This document shows, piece after piece, positions 23,054 to 33,300 of a DNA stretch of 64,000 nucleotides. Both the position numbers and the translations under genes were made by a program. Source of the DNA: Ampelomyces quisqualis (Eukaryota > Ascomycota > Dothideomycetes > Pleosporales > Phaeosphaeriaceae); contig JAGTXZ010000014.1 in NCBI GenBank assembly GCA_018398575.1, positions 1,550,001 through 1,614,000 on the forward strand, given 5' to 3'. The notes under the pieces were generated by a model that was not told the origin of the DNA, searched no databases, and was given only the letters and a program-made list of their open reading frames with translations. The number at the start of each line of letters is the position of its first letter. Within the stretch, counting starts at the first letter, position 1.

Positions 23054-24370
23054 ACCAGAGTCCGCAACAAACAAATGAAATGAAACATGGCACCTGTATT
23101 TAATTTGTTTGGCAGATCCTCGCAGCTAGGCCATATTTGTGTGTTGGTTTAGTGTTTTAGAGCGTGTATATTTGTTTGTTTAACAAACATTTAGTAACAA
23201 GTCTTAGCGCTTAGGTTTGAGTGTTTTCATTAGCAAGCGGCTGCCAGATGCCTAACGCGTTACTCTAATTGTCCTCCACCTAGTTTTGTATACTATACTT
23301 GCAGGCAAGCTTATTGTTGCTAATAGTGTTGTCGCTGCTGTTGTTATTGCCGCGCTTGTAGGTATATCTACCCTACAGGCACTATCGCCTAGGAAATTTC
23401 TAGTCCCTGAGTAGGATTTAGCTGTTTAAGGTTTATTTTCTTAGTTAATTAAAATAAAATTCTTCTTAAAATAGCTTCAATGCGCAAATAATTAAGCGAT
23501 TCCTAGTAATTGATAAAGGAAGAGTTTTTTAAAAAAAAATCTCATATAAATTAACTAGGAATTTCCTAGTCTAATACTAGTATATTTTAGTAAGATTAAG
23601 TAAGTACTAGCTTAGTATTCTTAAGATTTAAATTTCTTTACTCAGTCTTTACTTAGATTTAATAATAAGATTTTTTAAATATTATTATAAAAAAGCTAGA
23701 AAACTTAAGTTTTTACTAAGAACTTTAATTCTAGTAATATTATATATATAAAAGGAGGCGTTAAACTAAGTAAAGAAAATAAACTTAGTTAAAAGTAGAC
23801 TATATATAGGCTTATACAGAAACTTTAGAAATACTTAAGTAAACTTAAAGCCTAAGGCCTTTAAAGTTTTAGGTCTAATTACTTTACTAGGTATTCTTAC
23901 TTACTACCCTTACTTACGCTAAAACCGCTACCTATACTTAGCTAAAGAAGAGACTTAGAAGTAATTACAGAGACTTAAGAGTAATTAAAAAGACTTTAGA
24001 GTAATTAAAAAGACTTAAGAGTAATTAAAAAGACTTTAGAGTAATTAGAAAGACTTAAGAGTAATAAAGTATATTTAAAATCTTCGTTATTTAACTAGAG
24101 CTTATATAATAGCAGGTAATATATATTTTCTTATTTGCAGACTATAAAAAACTATGTCTCTTACTATACAAGAGATCTTAGTTATATAAATAGAAAAATT
24201 TAGTCTTAGGTTATACAACCTAGTTACGTAACTTAATTATGTAATTGTTTATCGTCCTTAGGAGTAAACGCAATTATAATAATAAAAACTTAGCTAAAAT
24301 TTAGCTAAAACACAGCTTTATAACAAAACACTAAATATTTGCAAATAATTGCAAACGATACTGCGGATCA
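23054..24370. mobile_element. Hypermutated hAT/MITE-like insertion of about 1.3 kb
   Basis: The left end begins CAGAGTCCGCAACAAACAAA and continues with TTTAGTGTTTTAG near 23,148. The right end, on the minus strand, begins ATCCGCAG and continues with TTTGCAAATATTTAGTGTTTT and TTTTAGCTAA. These ends match each other in inverted orientation and match the repeat end at 18,300-18,545. The interior is AT-rich and stop-dense with the same mutation signature as the large block. It codes for nothing readable and contains a 20-bp tandem array. A five-base ATCAC flanks both sides but a full target duplication is not clear. Confidence 0.6.
23951..24070 (+). repeat. 20-bp tandem array, six copies
   Basis: Six units of AGACTTAAGAGTAATTAAAA follow one another with a period of exactly 20 bp. 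Two unit types alternate (CTTAAGAG and CTTTAGAG), so part of the array has a 40-bp higher-order period. It lies inside the 23,054-24,370 insertion. Confidence 0.95.
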
Positions 24371-24783
24371 CATTGCTGCACACAGTAAAACTTGCTTCGT
24401 GTTCGAATAACTAGGGGGCATCCTATAAGAAGACGCAATATCACCGTAGCAGAGCACAACCCGTATTAGTGACTGTAAAGGTCCCCCAACCATAGTCTGA
24501 CTAGATATTGCATTCCTAAATTCCTCTCTAGTTACTCCAACGTACCCCTACGCGTACACACAAACCTCAGCATGTTATTTCCATACCTTCAGAGTATAGC
24601 GCAGTAAGAAAGATTATGGACCCGATTACATATAAAGCGCAGCTCTTGTTGGCCCGACTGAGATCTGAGATGGGTATATACCCATATTTGAGATTGGCGT
24701 ATATATCCACATCTGAGTGTAGAAGAACCTACGCAAACCCTGGACCTGGGAAATACTGAGCCGGGACTGTTAGCACAGTACAC

Positions 24784-25222
24784 CATGTTTTTCGATTTCT
24801 AGCAAGAGCAACGCATATCGATCGCTCAAGTTTTGCTAGGCCACATGCAGCAAGAAGAAGGTGATTCTTTCGGTTGCACAAGGGCTAAAATACATAAAAG
24901 ATTTGACGAGGCTGGGGCAGATGAGGCCATCATCGCTGAATACCGCCAAAAAGTCGCAGTAGAGCAACAAGTTCGGCAAGACTTCCACCAGAAGCAGCGT
25001 GATTTTGAAGTCTCCCCATCAATCGCTAACTATTGCTGGGCCTGGTGGCGTGGATCTACCTACATCCTAAGTGCGCAAATCAGCGATTACAATCCGACGA
25101 AAATTTGGCATAATCTCCTTTCATTCTTAGTAAACGACCACCGCTGGCCCATAGCATGGGAACAGACGTTTACCTTTCATCCCTCTCGTATCTCTCCATT
25201 CTTCCCAGACAACTACTGTTGA
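24784..25222 (+). pseudogene. Hypothetical protein, disrupted by an early stop
   Basis: From an ATG at 24,784 the frame reads MFFDF, a TAG, then QEQRISIAQVLLGHMQQEEG and a long helical Glu/Gln/Arg-rich stretch (IAEYRQKVAVEQQVRQDFHQ), ending at 25,222. The stop at codon 6 could be a C-to-T change of a Gln codon. An internal ATG at 24,833 gives a 129-residue ORF that may be the real product. The last 50 residues look less protein-like, so an unrecognised intron or truncation is possible. I do not recognise the family. It lies between two transposon insertions. Confidence 0.35.
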
Positions 25223-25365
25223 CAAGCACAACCTCAAACCCAGCAATTCAATTTAATCGCACCGTAATCGCACTTAGATTTGGCCAGTGACGTGGTCAGC
25301 CGACGAGGAGATATCTGATCCAGTCTACATTCGAGCACGCGCCTCGTCGAGTTGCGTCGTCTGCA

Positions 25366-25602
25366 ATGGCCAATCCCAAATACCCGGCGTCGCAGGACTG
25401 GTCGGAAGATGAATGTCTTCACATCCAGCTTCAAGCTGAGCTCATGTTTGCGAGTACTCATCTGGAGGGCGAGCCTCTAGTCGTCGACAGTGATGTCACA
25501 GCTTACGAACAGTTTGAGAAGTATTTTTCGACTTCAACAAGTGCCACGATCGTCGTATCCAAAGAAAGTGTTATAGAAAACAGGAGAGAGCTACCACACT
25601 GC
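25366..25602 (+). pseudogene. Gene fragment cut by a MITE insertion
   Basis: The ORF starts MANPKYPASQDWSEDECLHI and runs with good codon use to NRRELPH at about 25,600, where the inverted repeat of the next insertion begins. The following 16 codons belong to the repeat. Just beyond the insertion an acidic piece NEDDADDGYGQ can be read at 26,237-26,270, possibly the continuation. The product is unrecognised and not functional as it stands. Confidence 0.4.
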
Positions 25603-26236
25603 GGTACAAACGCGGTGTTAAATACCCCGCGTAGAACTATGTAAAAAAAACCCGCAGAATTCCCCTTAGAAACACCGCAGAGTCGTCTATATTTACAAGC
25701 TCTAGGTATATTTACACGCTAAGTAGGTAAATTATCTGCTATTTTTATCACTCTACTTTACGCTGTAAAGACCTTTAGACTTTATTATTTCTCCTTACTT
25801 AGCTACCTGCCTAAGATCTTTAAACTTTAGTTTTTAAAGTAATCTATTAAAATAATTCTTACACGCTGTAGTATAAGCTACTACACGCGCGGGTCAAAAT
25901 CTAGGGTTTAGTAGGTTTAAAAGAGAGAGAGAGAAAAGGTAGAAGTTTAGTAGAGATAGAGGGGGTTTAAAAACAAGCAAGAAAAAGTCTGAGTAGTAAA
26001 CACTAAAATCCTATATACTAATTAAATTAATAAAAAAAAACTTAGAAAAAAAAAATATATATATATATATATATATGCTGATAAAAGTAGCAGGTAAAAA
26101 AACACCGCTACAGTGCAATATACACTAGACCTGTGTAAATATCCCCTACGTGCGGTGTAAAGGAGTAAATTTACACGATACTGTGGTGTATATTAACACC
26201 GCGCTGGGTATTTAACACCGCATTTGTACCCCAGTG
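25597..26236. mobile_element. 640-bp MITE-like element with long terminal inverted repeats
   Basis: The left end (CACTGCGGTACAAACGCGGT, then GTTAAATACCCCGCG) and the right end on the minus strand (CACTGGGGTACAAATGCGGT, then GTTAAATACCCAGCG) match over about 35 bp with few differences. The interior is AT-rich, has more GCGGTGTA-type subterminal motifs, and codes for nothing. An (AT)n run lies at about 26,054-26,076. It disrupts the ORF that starts at 25,366. No clear target-site duplication is visible. The superfamily is undetermined. Confidence 0.8.
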
Positions 26237-27652
26237 AATGAAGACGATGCAGACGACGGTTACGGCCAGTAAGAATACAGGGCTTGTTTTCGACCCATCT
26301 GTGTCCCCGGGAGCGAGAACCAATTTTATTATTGGGCTGTTTCCCTGTATAGAAGCCAAAAGGGGCAGTGTTCAGAGGCTCGGGCTATTACCGACCAACA
26401 TGTCCGTAACAGCGAGCCCTTTGCCCGCATTTTTAGAGGGATATCACATCTCCTCGTGAACAATGTTTCTTTCAATTTGAAGTCTTCAAAGTCAAGTTCA
26501 GATGCTGGCGCAACATGCAGGCAAAGGATTGCTTCCGGATCCCTGTAGGTTGTCTGGCTGCCACAAACTTGGCGCAGCGCAACAAGAGCCACGGTTAAGT
26601 AGATGTGAAAAGACTCTCTTGTTTTGACAGCGTGTATCGCTATGATTTCAACATTACCGGGCAATTTTCGTCTTTCCGATGCCGCGCATTTTCTGCACCG
26701 CGTGCTCTGTTTTCACATCTACAGAAAGACTGTGTTGCCTCTCCCACCATAACTTTGCTGCACATGGGAGTTCTGCGAAATTATCTTTACAAGAAGATGA
26801 TTCAATTGAACTCAGATACACCGTGACAGTTTATCAAACACTTACCATGACCGACAACCAGTCAGCCTCCGAAACTGCGAGCGACCCCGCGAGAAATTCC
26901 GAATTCGGACGGGCCCGAGAACTCGGAAAATCTCAGACCTAGTGGATAAGGCAAAGAAAAACAGGATGAGCACTTCCAAGGCTCAGATCTCGATCAAGGA
27001 TACCAGAACGCCGAGGCGGCGGATAGATCAGCTCAGTGACTTGGGGAAGACGTGTACTGATGTGAGTTCGCCCAGAAGCACAAACAATGTGACATGAACC
27101 AGCTGATCTCGCAAGCAATGACCACCGTGTATACTATGCAGTCACTGACATGTACCTTGTTCAAAAAATCTCCGTGCTCTGGTCTTCTAACACGTTGTAT
27201 TACTTTCCAGTGGCGTCTCGTTTTCGCCTTCACCTGTAGTGTCAGAACTCACAATACTGTGATGTCAAGACCGCCGACTTTCAACCTCCCTTTCACCTAC
27301 CGTTCACTTGGAGATTATTCTCCAAATGAGCAGTGAAACCTCGTGACCTCGAAACATTTTTTGGACTAGCGGGTGATTGCACCACTACTCGCCCAGTACT
27401 TCATCTCCTTCAGCCGCGCTTGACCTCAAATCTGCACAAACAGCGCGATAACTCAACGTCGCGCAAGTGTCAAAATTGTGTACACAGTGTATAAGTATTT
27501 ATCGACATTACGTGTACCACAAAAAGGTTCGTCAAGGCTGACTCCCGCACGATTGTTCAACTGCAGTGACTGACTTCGTGCACCAGACGAACGACGACGA
27601 GACTCAGGTCGGGCGCCATCGCTGCCTGCATAGTACGCGAGAAGAATTTCCT
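26237..27652. other. Gene-poor stretch with short open frames
   Basis: No recognisable gene. Short open frames occur on both strands, such as a minus-strand frame at 26,329-26,664 (111 codons) and a plus-strand frame near 26,915-27,060 reading KISDLVDKAKKNRMSTSKAQ. Composition is close to that of genes, so this may be the worn remains of the gene cut by the MITE. The right end holds the promoter and 5' UTR of the 27,786 gene. Confidence 0.4.
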
Positions 27653-27703
27653 GTAAGTCGCACGCCTCCGTCTTTTGACTGATCTTTCTGAAACTTGCCA
27701 TAG
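27653..27703 (+). other. Probable 5' UTR intron of the 27,786 gene
   Basis: The segment starts GTAAGT, contains GACTGAT as a branch site and ends CATAG (51 bp). It contains the upstream in-frame ATG at 27,675, so splicing removes that start and supports translation from 27,786. Confidence 0.6.
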
Positions 27704-27785
27704 GCGCGTTCTTCGGCACCTCGTGCAAACATCAATAAATACCCTCACTTCATCAGTCTGTGGCACCCTTGAGCTTATCTTCGCA

Positions 27786-29723
27786 ATGTTGGACAAGCGC
27801 GACTTCGACGGCAGCGGTACTCTGGATGACCCGATGCTCGTCGACGTCTCAGAGGGGAGTTTCGAGACCATACAAGATGATGACGATCAGCCCGCCGGTG
27901 CCACGAGCCATGAGTCCAAGGCCGCTCAGACTATCCAAACCAACTCTTCCACTTCCGCCATCACGCATGCTTCAAGCCACAGCAGTTCAGCCCCATCCGC
28001 CAACACAAGCGCCACATTCCCCGCCCCAGTGGCCAATCCTCAGAATAGCTCCGTAGCCGTACCTGTTACCACCCAGGCTGGTCCAATCGTGCCCGGAACA
28101 GTCGGCTTAGGCCCTGGAGATCAGTACCGTCGTATTGCGGAAGAGACATTCACGCTGGACCCCAATGATTCGAACTGGATTATCGCGCACCTTCGCGTGG
28201 AGAATCCATACGCACCGGGAACCTACTACGAGCAAGTGGATCGGATCCCCGTCATGGACACTTCAGCTCGCTCACCCAACAATCCTGACTTCTACTTCAT
28301 TCCCGACTTGAAGTCGGCCAAGATTCCCATGCGTCACCGCGCCAGCATGAAGAACGATGGGCATCCCGACCAATGGGTGCGCCAGCCAGACTCTGATTCA
28401 TGGACTCGTCGCAACAAAGATGGCACTGGAACCGACGTATGGCGCCCTACAATCCTCTTTCGTCGCTTCAACGAGATCACAGACAAGTACGAGGAGATAT
28501 ATATGAATAAGAAAAAGTTGGCGAACGTTGACCCGAATGAGAAGCTCTACCAGTATGGGTACAACAAATGGATTGACCAGATAATTCGGCGTCGCGACAG
28601 TACGTACGTCAAAGTCGTACACAAGGATCACTGGTCGGTTAAGGAGCGCCAGGCATTGTTCAGTGCAGTCAACGACTACGTGAGGCGGAATGGCCTACGC
28701 CGCTTCGGATTTGACGAGGGTGTCAAGATGAGCAAAGAGGAGATGCAGACCATGACTGCCGCTGTCAATGCTGTCGATGGTAAGAACCGCCAGGTAGATG
28801 CTGTCCGAGGTCAGATCCACTCATCGCATGTGCGTAAGAATAAAGCCATCTTTGAACTGTTGGCGCGCGCACGTGAGATGCGAGAGCGCCTAGCTCGTGG
28901 GGAGAAGGTCCCTCGTGCAGAGCGTTACCCGGACCAGGCTATCCCGCTGAGAGATTATCCGCAAGAACCGGTTTCGAAGAAACGCCGCATTGAAGAGCTC
29001 ATCGACACCGACTCGGACCGCGATGACCAGCCTCCAAAGGCGGACTCTCTCCCAAGCGTGGCTTTGACATGTTCCATCGAAGACAAAAGGGGAGATATTA
29101 ACGAGGTAGCTGAGTTCGATGGTTTCTGGAAGGTCCATGGTCACCAGCCTGTGTGCAAGCACATGCGGTCGAACAAGAAGATCAAGACGGAGGATGCATC
29201 CAAAATCGAGATCTTGAGCGACGATGCATGGGCTGATACTGACGAAGAGATCATGTCTGATGCCGCGGAAAAGGCTCAGGAAGAGGCCCAGTGGGAGACA
29301 TGTGACGAAGTCTTGTCTGGGGAAGATCTGGAAGGCGAGACCTTGTTTGAAGACGACTTACAGGACAACACCCCCGCGGAGATCACGACAGGCATCTGCA
29401 CACCTAGCGTCGGAAACAGCGAGTCCGGATCCGACGCTGAAGTCGCAAAAGCTGCTCAGCTTCTGCAGCGCGGTCAGCAGCGTCCTCTTGTCGTCGCCAA
29501 CGCTTCTGCTCCTTCTCCACAGCAGCCCAAGCGCAAGCGGGGCTCTAACGTCCCAGACGACGAAGACAGCGATGGTGACGAGACTTCCCTCTCGCCACAG
29601 CTGAAGAAGCGTATACATACTCCCCAGATCGAAGTGGCAGGCAGCGACGGCGATGACGAGAAGGATATTCCGTCCCCCTTCCTGCGTCGTGCCATGGGGA
29701 GGACGCGCATGGCGCGCACCTAG
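27786..29723 (+). CDS. Hypothetical nuclear-type protein with SANT/Myb-like segment (645 aa)
   Basis: The start at 27,786 is chosen because the longer frame (27,675) begins inside a probable 5' UTR intron. The N-terminal 120 residues are low-complexity, rich in Ser, Thr, Pro and Ala. Residues about 120-265 are a dense, conserved-looking block (SNWIIAHLRVENPYAPGTYY, FYFIPDLKSAKIPMRHR, ILFRRFNEITDKYEEIYMNK). Around residue 283, HWSVKERQALFSAVNDYVRR resembles a SANT/Myb-like helix, as in the 18,919 protein. A KKRRIEE nuclear localisation motif follows near residue 400. The last 200 residues are very acidic and disordered with a KRKRGS patch. No family name can be given. The TAG stop is followed in frame by about 105 further open codons of similar acidic character, so the protein may once have been longer. 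Confidence 0.75.
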   Translation: MLDKRDFDGSGTLDDPMLVDVSEGSFETIQDDDDQPAGATSHESKAAQTIQTNSSTSAITHASSHSSSAPSANTSATFPAPVANPQNSSVAVPVTTQAGPIVPGTVGLGPGDQYRRIAEETFTLDPNDSNWIIAHLRVENPYAPGTYYEQVDRIPVMDTSARSPNNPDFYFIPDLKSAKIPMRHRASMKNDGHPDQWVRQPDSDSWTRRNKDGTGTDVWRPTILFRRFNEITDKYEEIYMNKKKLANVDPNEKLYQYGYNKWIDQIIRRRDSTYVKVVHKDHWSVKERQALFSAVNDYVRRNGLRRFGFDEGVKMSKEEMQTMTAAVNAVDGKNRQVDAVRGQIHSSHVRKNKAIFELLARAREMRERLARGEKVPRAERYPDQAIPLRDYPQEPVSKKRRIEELIDTDSDRDDQPPKADSLPSVALTCSIEDKRGDINEVAEFDGFWKVHGHQPVCKHMRSNKKIKTEDASKIEILSDDAWADTDEEIMSDAAEKAQEEAQWETCDEVLSGEDLEGETLFEDDLQDNTPAEITTGICTPSVGNSESGSDAEVAKAAQLLQRGQQRPLVVANASAPSPQQPKRKRGSNVPDDEDSDGDETSLSPQLKKRIHTPQIEVAGSDGDDEKDIPSPFLRRAMGRTRMART

Positions 29724-30038
29724 ACTAACACAGAAGCTGCTGACGACGAAGGTTCGGATACCCAAGACAATGACAGGTTGGATACGGAAGACGATGAAGA
29801 GTCGGATAGACGACGAGAGGATAGAAATGGGGTAGCGATGGACAGACAGCGGCGCTGGAAGTTTGGAGTCGGTTCTAGTCTTGGTGTGTTTGCCCAGGTA
29901 TCATCTTCGCGAACGTTCATTTCCATTTTTGTGAAACGCGAATTTGGGGAGCGGAGACCTGTTACTTATCTTTCACACCGCTTGCGACCGCGAAGTGTTT
30001 GTAGATGCGACCTGAGATACCAATATCATATCAATTGA
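29724..30038 (+). other. In-frame open extension after the TAG stop
   Basis: The reading frame of the 27,786 gene stays open for about 105 codons beyond its TAG. The first 40 codons are acidic and hydrophilic (TNTEAADDEGSDTQDNDR, DTEDDEESDRRRED), which matches the tail of the upstream protein. The rest is less protein-like. A CAG-to-TAG change or stop-codon readthrough would both explain it. Confidence 0.5.
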
Positions 30039-30390
30039 GCAAAACAGGAAACCCCATACCATGCTTCGTGATACGGTATATTTGAACTACTTGGCTTGAA
30101 TGAACAGCGAATTCAGCCTTGCCTCATTTATTGCAGTAGATCACCTTCAAACCCGAACCAGGTGATGCGATTGATCATCCGCATGCTCTGTTTAGCAATA
30201 TTATTGACGCGAGTTTCACGGCAGCGACAGCAGGCGACAAAAACGAAGGCTGAATGGAGGGTAGCTGGCGAGTAACTGAGGCCCAACAGCTATTTTTCAC
30301 GCCCATAGGTCCCATAGACGAATAAGATGATACCCCCGTTACGACGCCAACAACGCCATGCTATGCAACCCCAAACCCAATTCCTCATGC
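30039..30390. other. Intergenic, convergent 3' ends
   Basis: Between the tail of the 27,786 gene and the 3' end of RAV1. Nothing recognisable beyond the expected 3' UTRs. Confidence 0.6.
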
Positions 30391-33300
30391 CTAGAATCCA
30401 AACGCATCGAGCAAACTGCTCGAATCTGGCTCTTGAAACTGCGTAGGCGGCGGCTTCTTCTTTGGCTGATCTTCCTTCTTTCCCTCTACTTTCTCATCTT
30501 CATCATTCTCACTCTCCCCAGCCTCCTCCAACATCCCCTTTGGCGCGCTGAGATCATTCTTGATATGTTCTCTGGCCGGTAAATCAGCTACAACAAGCGA
30601 GCTGCGCCGTTGTAAAAGTTTCCGTGGATCGAAGTCGAAGTCGGTGGCGCTTTGGTTGGGACCATAGGCATGAAACGACTCGCGCGGCATCATTGGCGAT
30701 AGCGGCGGTCGTCCAGGTGCGATCTTTGAGGGTGGTGGTGTCAAGAACTCCCATGTCTTTACGAGATCGAGTGCTAGAACATCGCAGCCCATTCGTTCGT
30801 AAAGGTTAGCTGTGTGTAGGACAAAGTCCCATTCTTCGCGCATGCCGATCATTGTTGCTCCTCGCAATGTCTGTAAAGACTTCTCGCGAAGCTGTTTATA
30901 GAGGACAACGAGTGCGGGATCATCTGTGAGGTAGGATTTTGACTTGAAGTTGGGTGTTGCGGGCGGGCTGAGCAAGCGCGATAGAGGGGTGACGAGTGAT
31001 TGCACGGCGGTGTCTCGACGGCCTAACAGCCAGTATGCCCATGTAGCGAGCCAGCGGTTTCCATCGCGAGCAGCCTCTGGTAAGATCTTGTCCTTCAGGA
31101 AATTGTGAAGTACAGGCGAATCATCCCCACCGTAGACTCGTGCCACAGCGACTGCAAGCTGTGTGTCGCCAAGCTGATTGTAGATGACGCTCACTGCATC
31201 TTGCAGGTGATCAGCTAACAGAAAGAATGAAGCAGCGTATTCGAAACGTCTCTTGCCCATCAATGCGTAAGCATTTTTCAGCGCAGCCGTCTTCCATCGT
31301 GCCTCGTTGAAGTTGTTGGCTAGGAGACGAGAAGTCGCGCCCTGCTCGCGCGACCAGCTTGCCATACGCCAAAGACCGACTAGAACAGGCTTCTTGCGTA
31401 AGGCGAGGTAGTACAAAGCGCAGTCGACAGGATTCTTCTCCTCAGTTTTGGTGTACTCATTGCGGGCTATCACCTCGAATTGAGCACGCTGTGACTGTTA
31501 GCGCAGGAAGTACAGACGAAACGGGCCACGTACCAGAGCATTCATGTCGGTCATCCACATGAACAGCCCACACCCTTTTGCGTGCTGCCACAGCATTTTG
31601 CCATTGAAGTGCGTGCTCACGAGGTCTGCCAGAATATCCTGACTTCCAGAGTGGAACGCCCAGGTGATCTCACGCCAGGAAATGGTGTTTTTCTGTGTTT
31701 CGCTCTGAACGTGCTGGCGGAAGAAGAGCAAGAAGCGGCCAGCATTGTCATCGATCGATCTTCTATGTTTCTCAACCACACCTATACATTCAACGATGTC
31801 AGCCAGGCGGAATTGCTCGCGGCTTGACAGCAACGGTATTTGCTTGGTGGTCAGAAGCTCATTGAGACTGCCTGCTACTTCTTCGGTGACAGATGCCGGT
31901 TCGATGTCATCCGCAAAGTCGGCATAGGAAGAATGCAACTCTTTTTTGGAGGCAGTTACATGTTTCTAAGGATGTCAGCGGATGCTCCAAAACTCAAACG
32001 CCTCCTAGATTACCTCATCTTCCGAGAAGTCGCTAGGCGCGAAGCCCAAGGAGCTCTCCAATTCTTCTCCCTCAATCCAGAACTTGAGCTTCTGATACAG
32101 GCGTATCAGGATGCGTTGCACAAGTAGCAGTTTTCCGGCGAGGACGCATTGCGAGAGCAACTGAGGATGATAGACAGGCAGTGGCCCATTGAGCCGACTA
32201 ACAGCTGTGAAGATGTCGATCGAAGCTGACTTGCGAGAGATGGTACGTAGAATTGGGAACAATGATTCAGACACCTCAACATGCTCATCCTGTATGAAGA
32301 GCTGGTTTCCCGCACCAATGATGAGGTTGCCGCTTCCTAGCCACACAGAATCACCGATCGGATGTGGTGTTATGTCACGGATGCGAACGTCTCGAATTTG
32401 CACCCATGAGGGGCCGGCGCTAAGGTAGTCGTACCGTAATTGGGCGTAGATGACCACTCGATGTGGGAAGCCTACTGCCAATATGAATTGGTTGTCTGGG
32501 GTTGAAGACCAGTCGAGATCTTGTATGGCGCCGTTGCCCTCAAAAGTCTCTTCGTACTCCAGTTGCGCGCTGCGAGTGTTCCAAATTGTTAGTGTGGTCT
32601 TCTCAGCATCTACAAATGCAGCTTTCCGAATAGAGGTACCGCTGGCAAGTGAGGGGTTCTGTACACCCGTGTCAACAGAGGATGTAAGCAGCCAGTCCAG
32701 CCGCCGCTTTTCTGAGTTAACACGCGCTGTCCAGGACTTCATCTGTCCCAATTTCGTGTAAGAGATGGCGATGTCGCGCGCGAAAGTATCCAGGAAGCCA
32801 GAGATTGCAGGTGCAGAGCCTGCTGGGTCTACTGGCAGAACGAAGGCAAGATCTTCGCCAGACCCAAGATCGAAATGTGCGTATTGTTCCAACGATGCCT
32901 CTGGGTGGCCATTCGTGTGACCATTGGTATGGGCGACGCTAGAAACTTTGCGTCCGGTCACCAGGTCTCTGTCGAGTAGTGGGAGCGTGATTTCCCAACA
33001 GATGCCTTGCATCTCAGAACTGACTGTTGCAATGTGCACGCAACTACCACCAGCCTGAGTTTCAGGTATCACAAGTAAGCAAAGGGGCTTGCCACGTAGA
33101 GTATAAGGGCGTTGCGTGACTGCAACAGCTTCATGTTCCCGCGCATCCCACAATGAGATCTGATCGTGATGGAGAAAGACGACAAAATTTCCTTCTTGCA
33201 ACAGTGCCGTGCGGTGTATATGCTCGGTGATCTTGATACTGCTCTGACGATGGAGCGTGACACCACGATCGGTCAGTCGTTGAACCCATACTATGCACTC

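Noticed and set aside
27675..27785. Longer N-terminus for the 645-residue protein
   Set aside because: The upstream ATG lies within a well-formed intron (GTAAGT to TAG).
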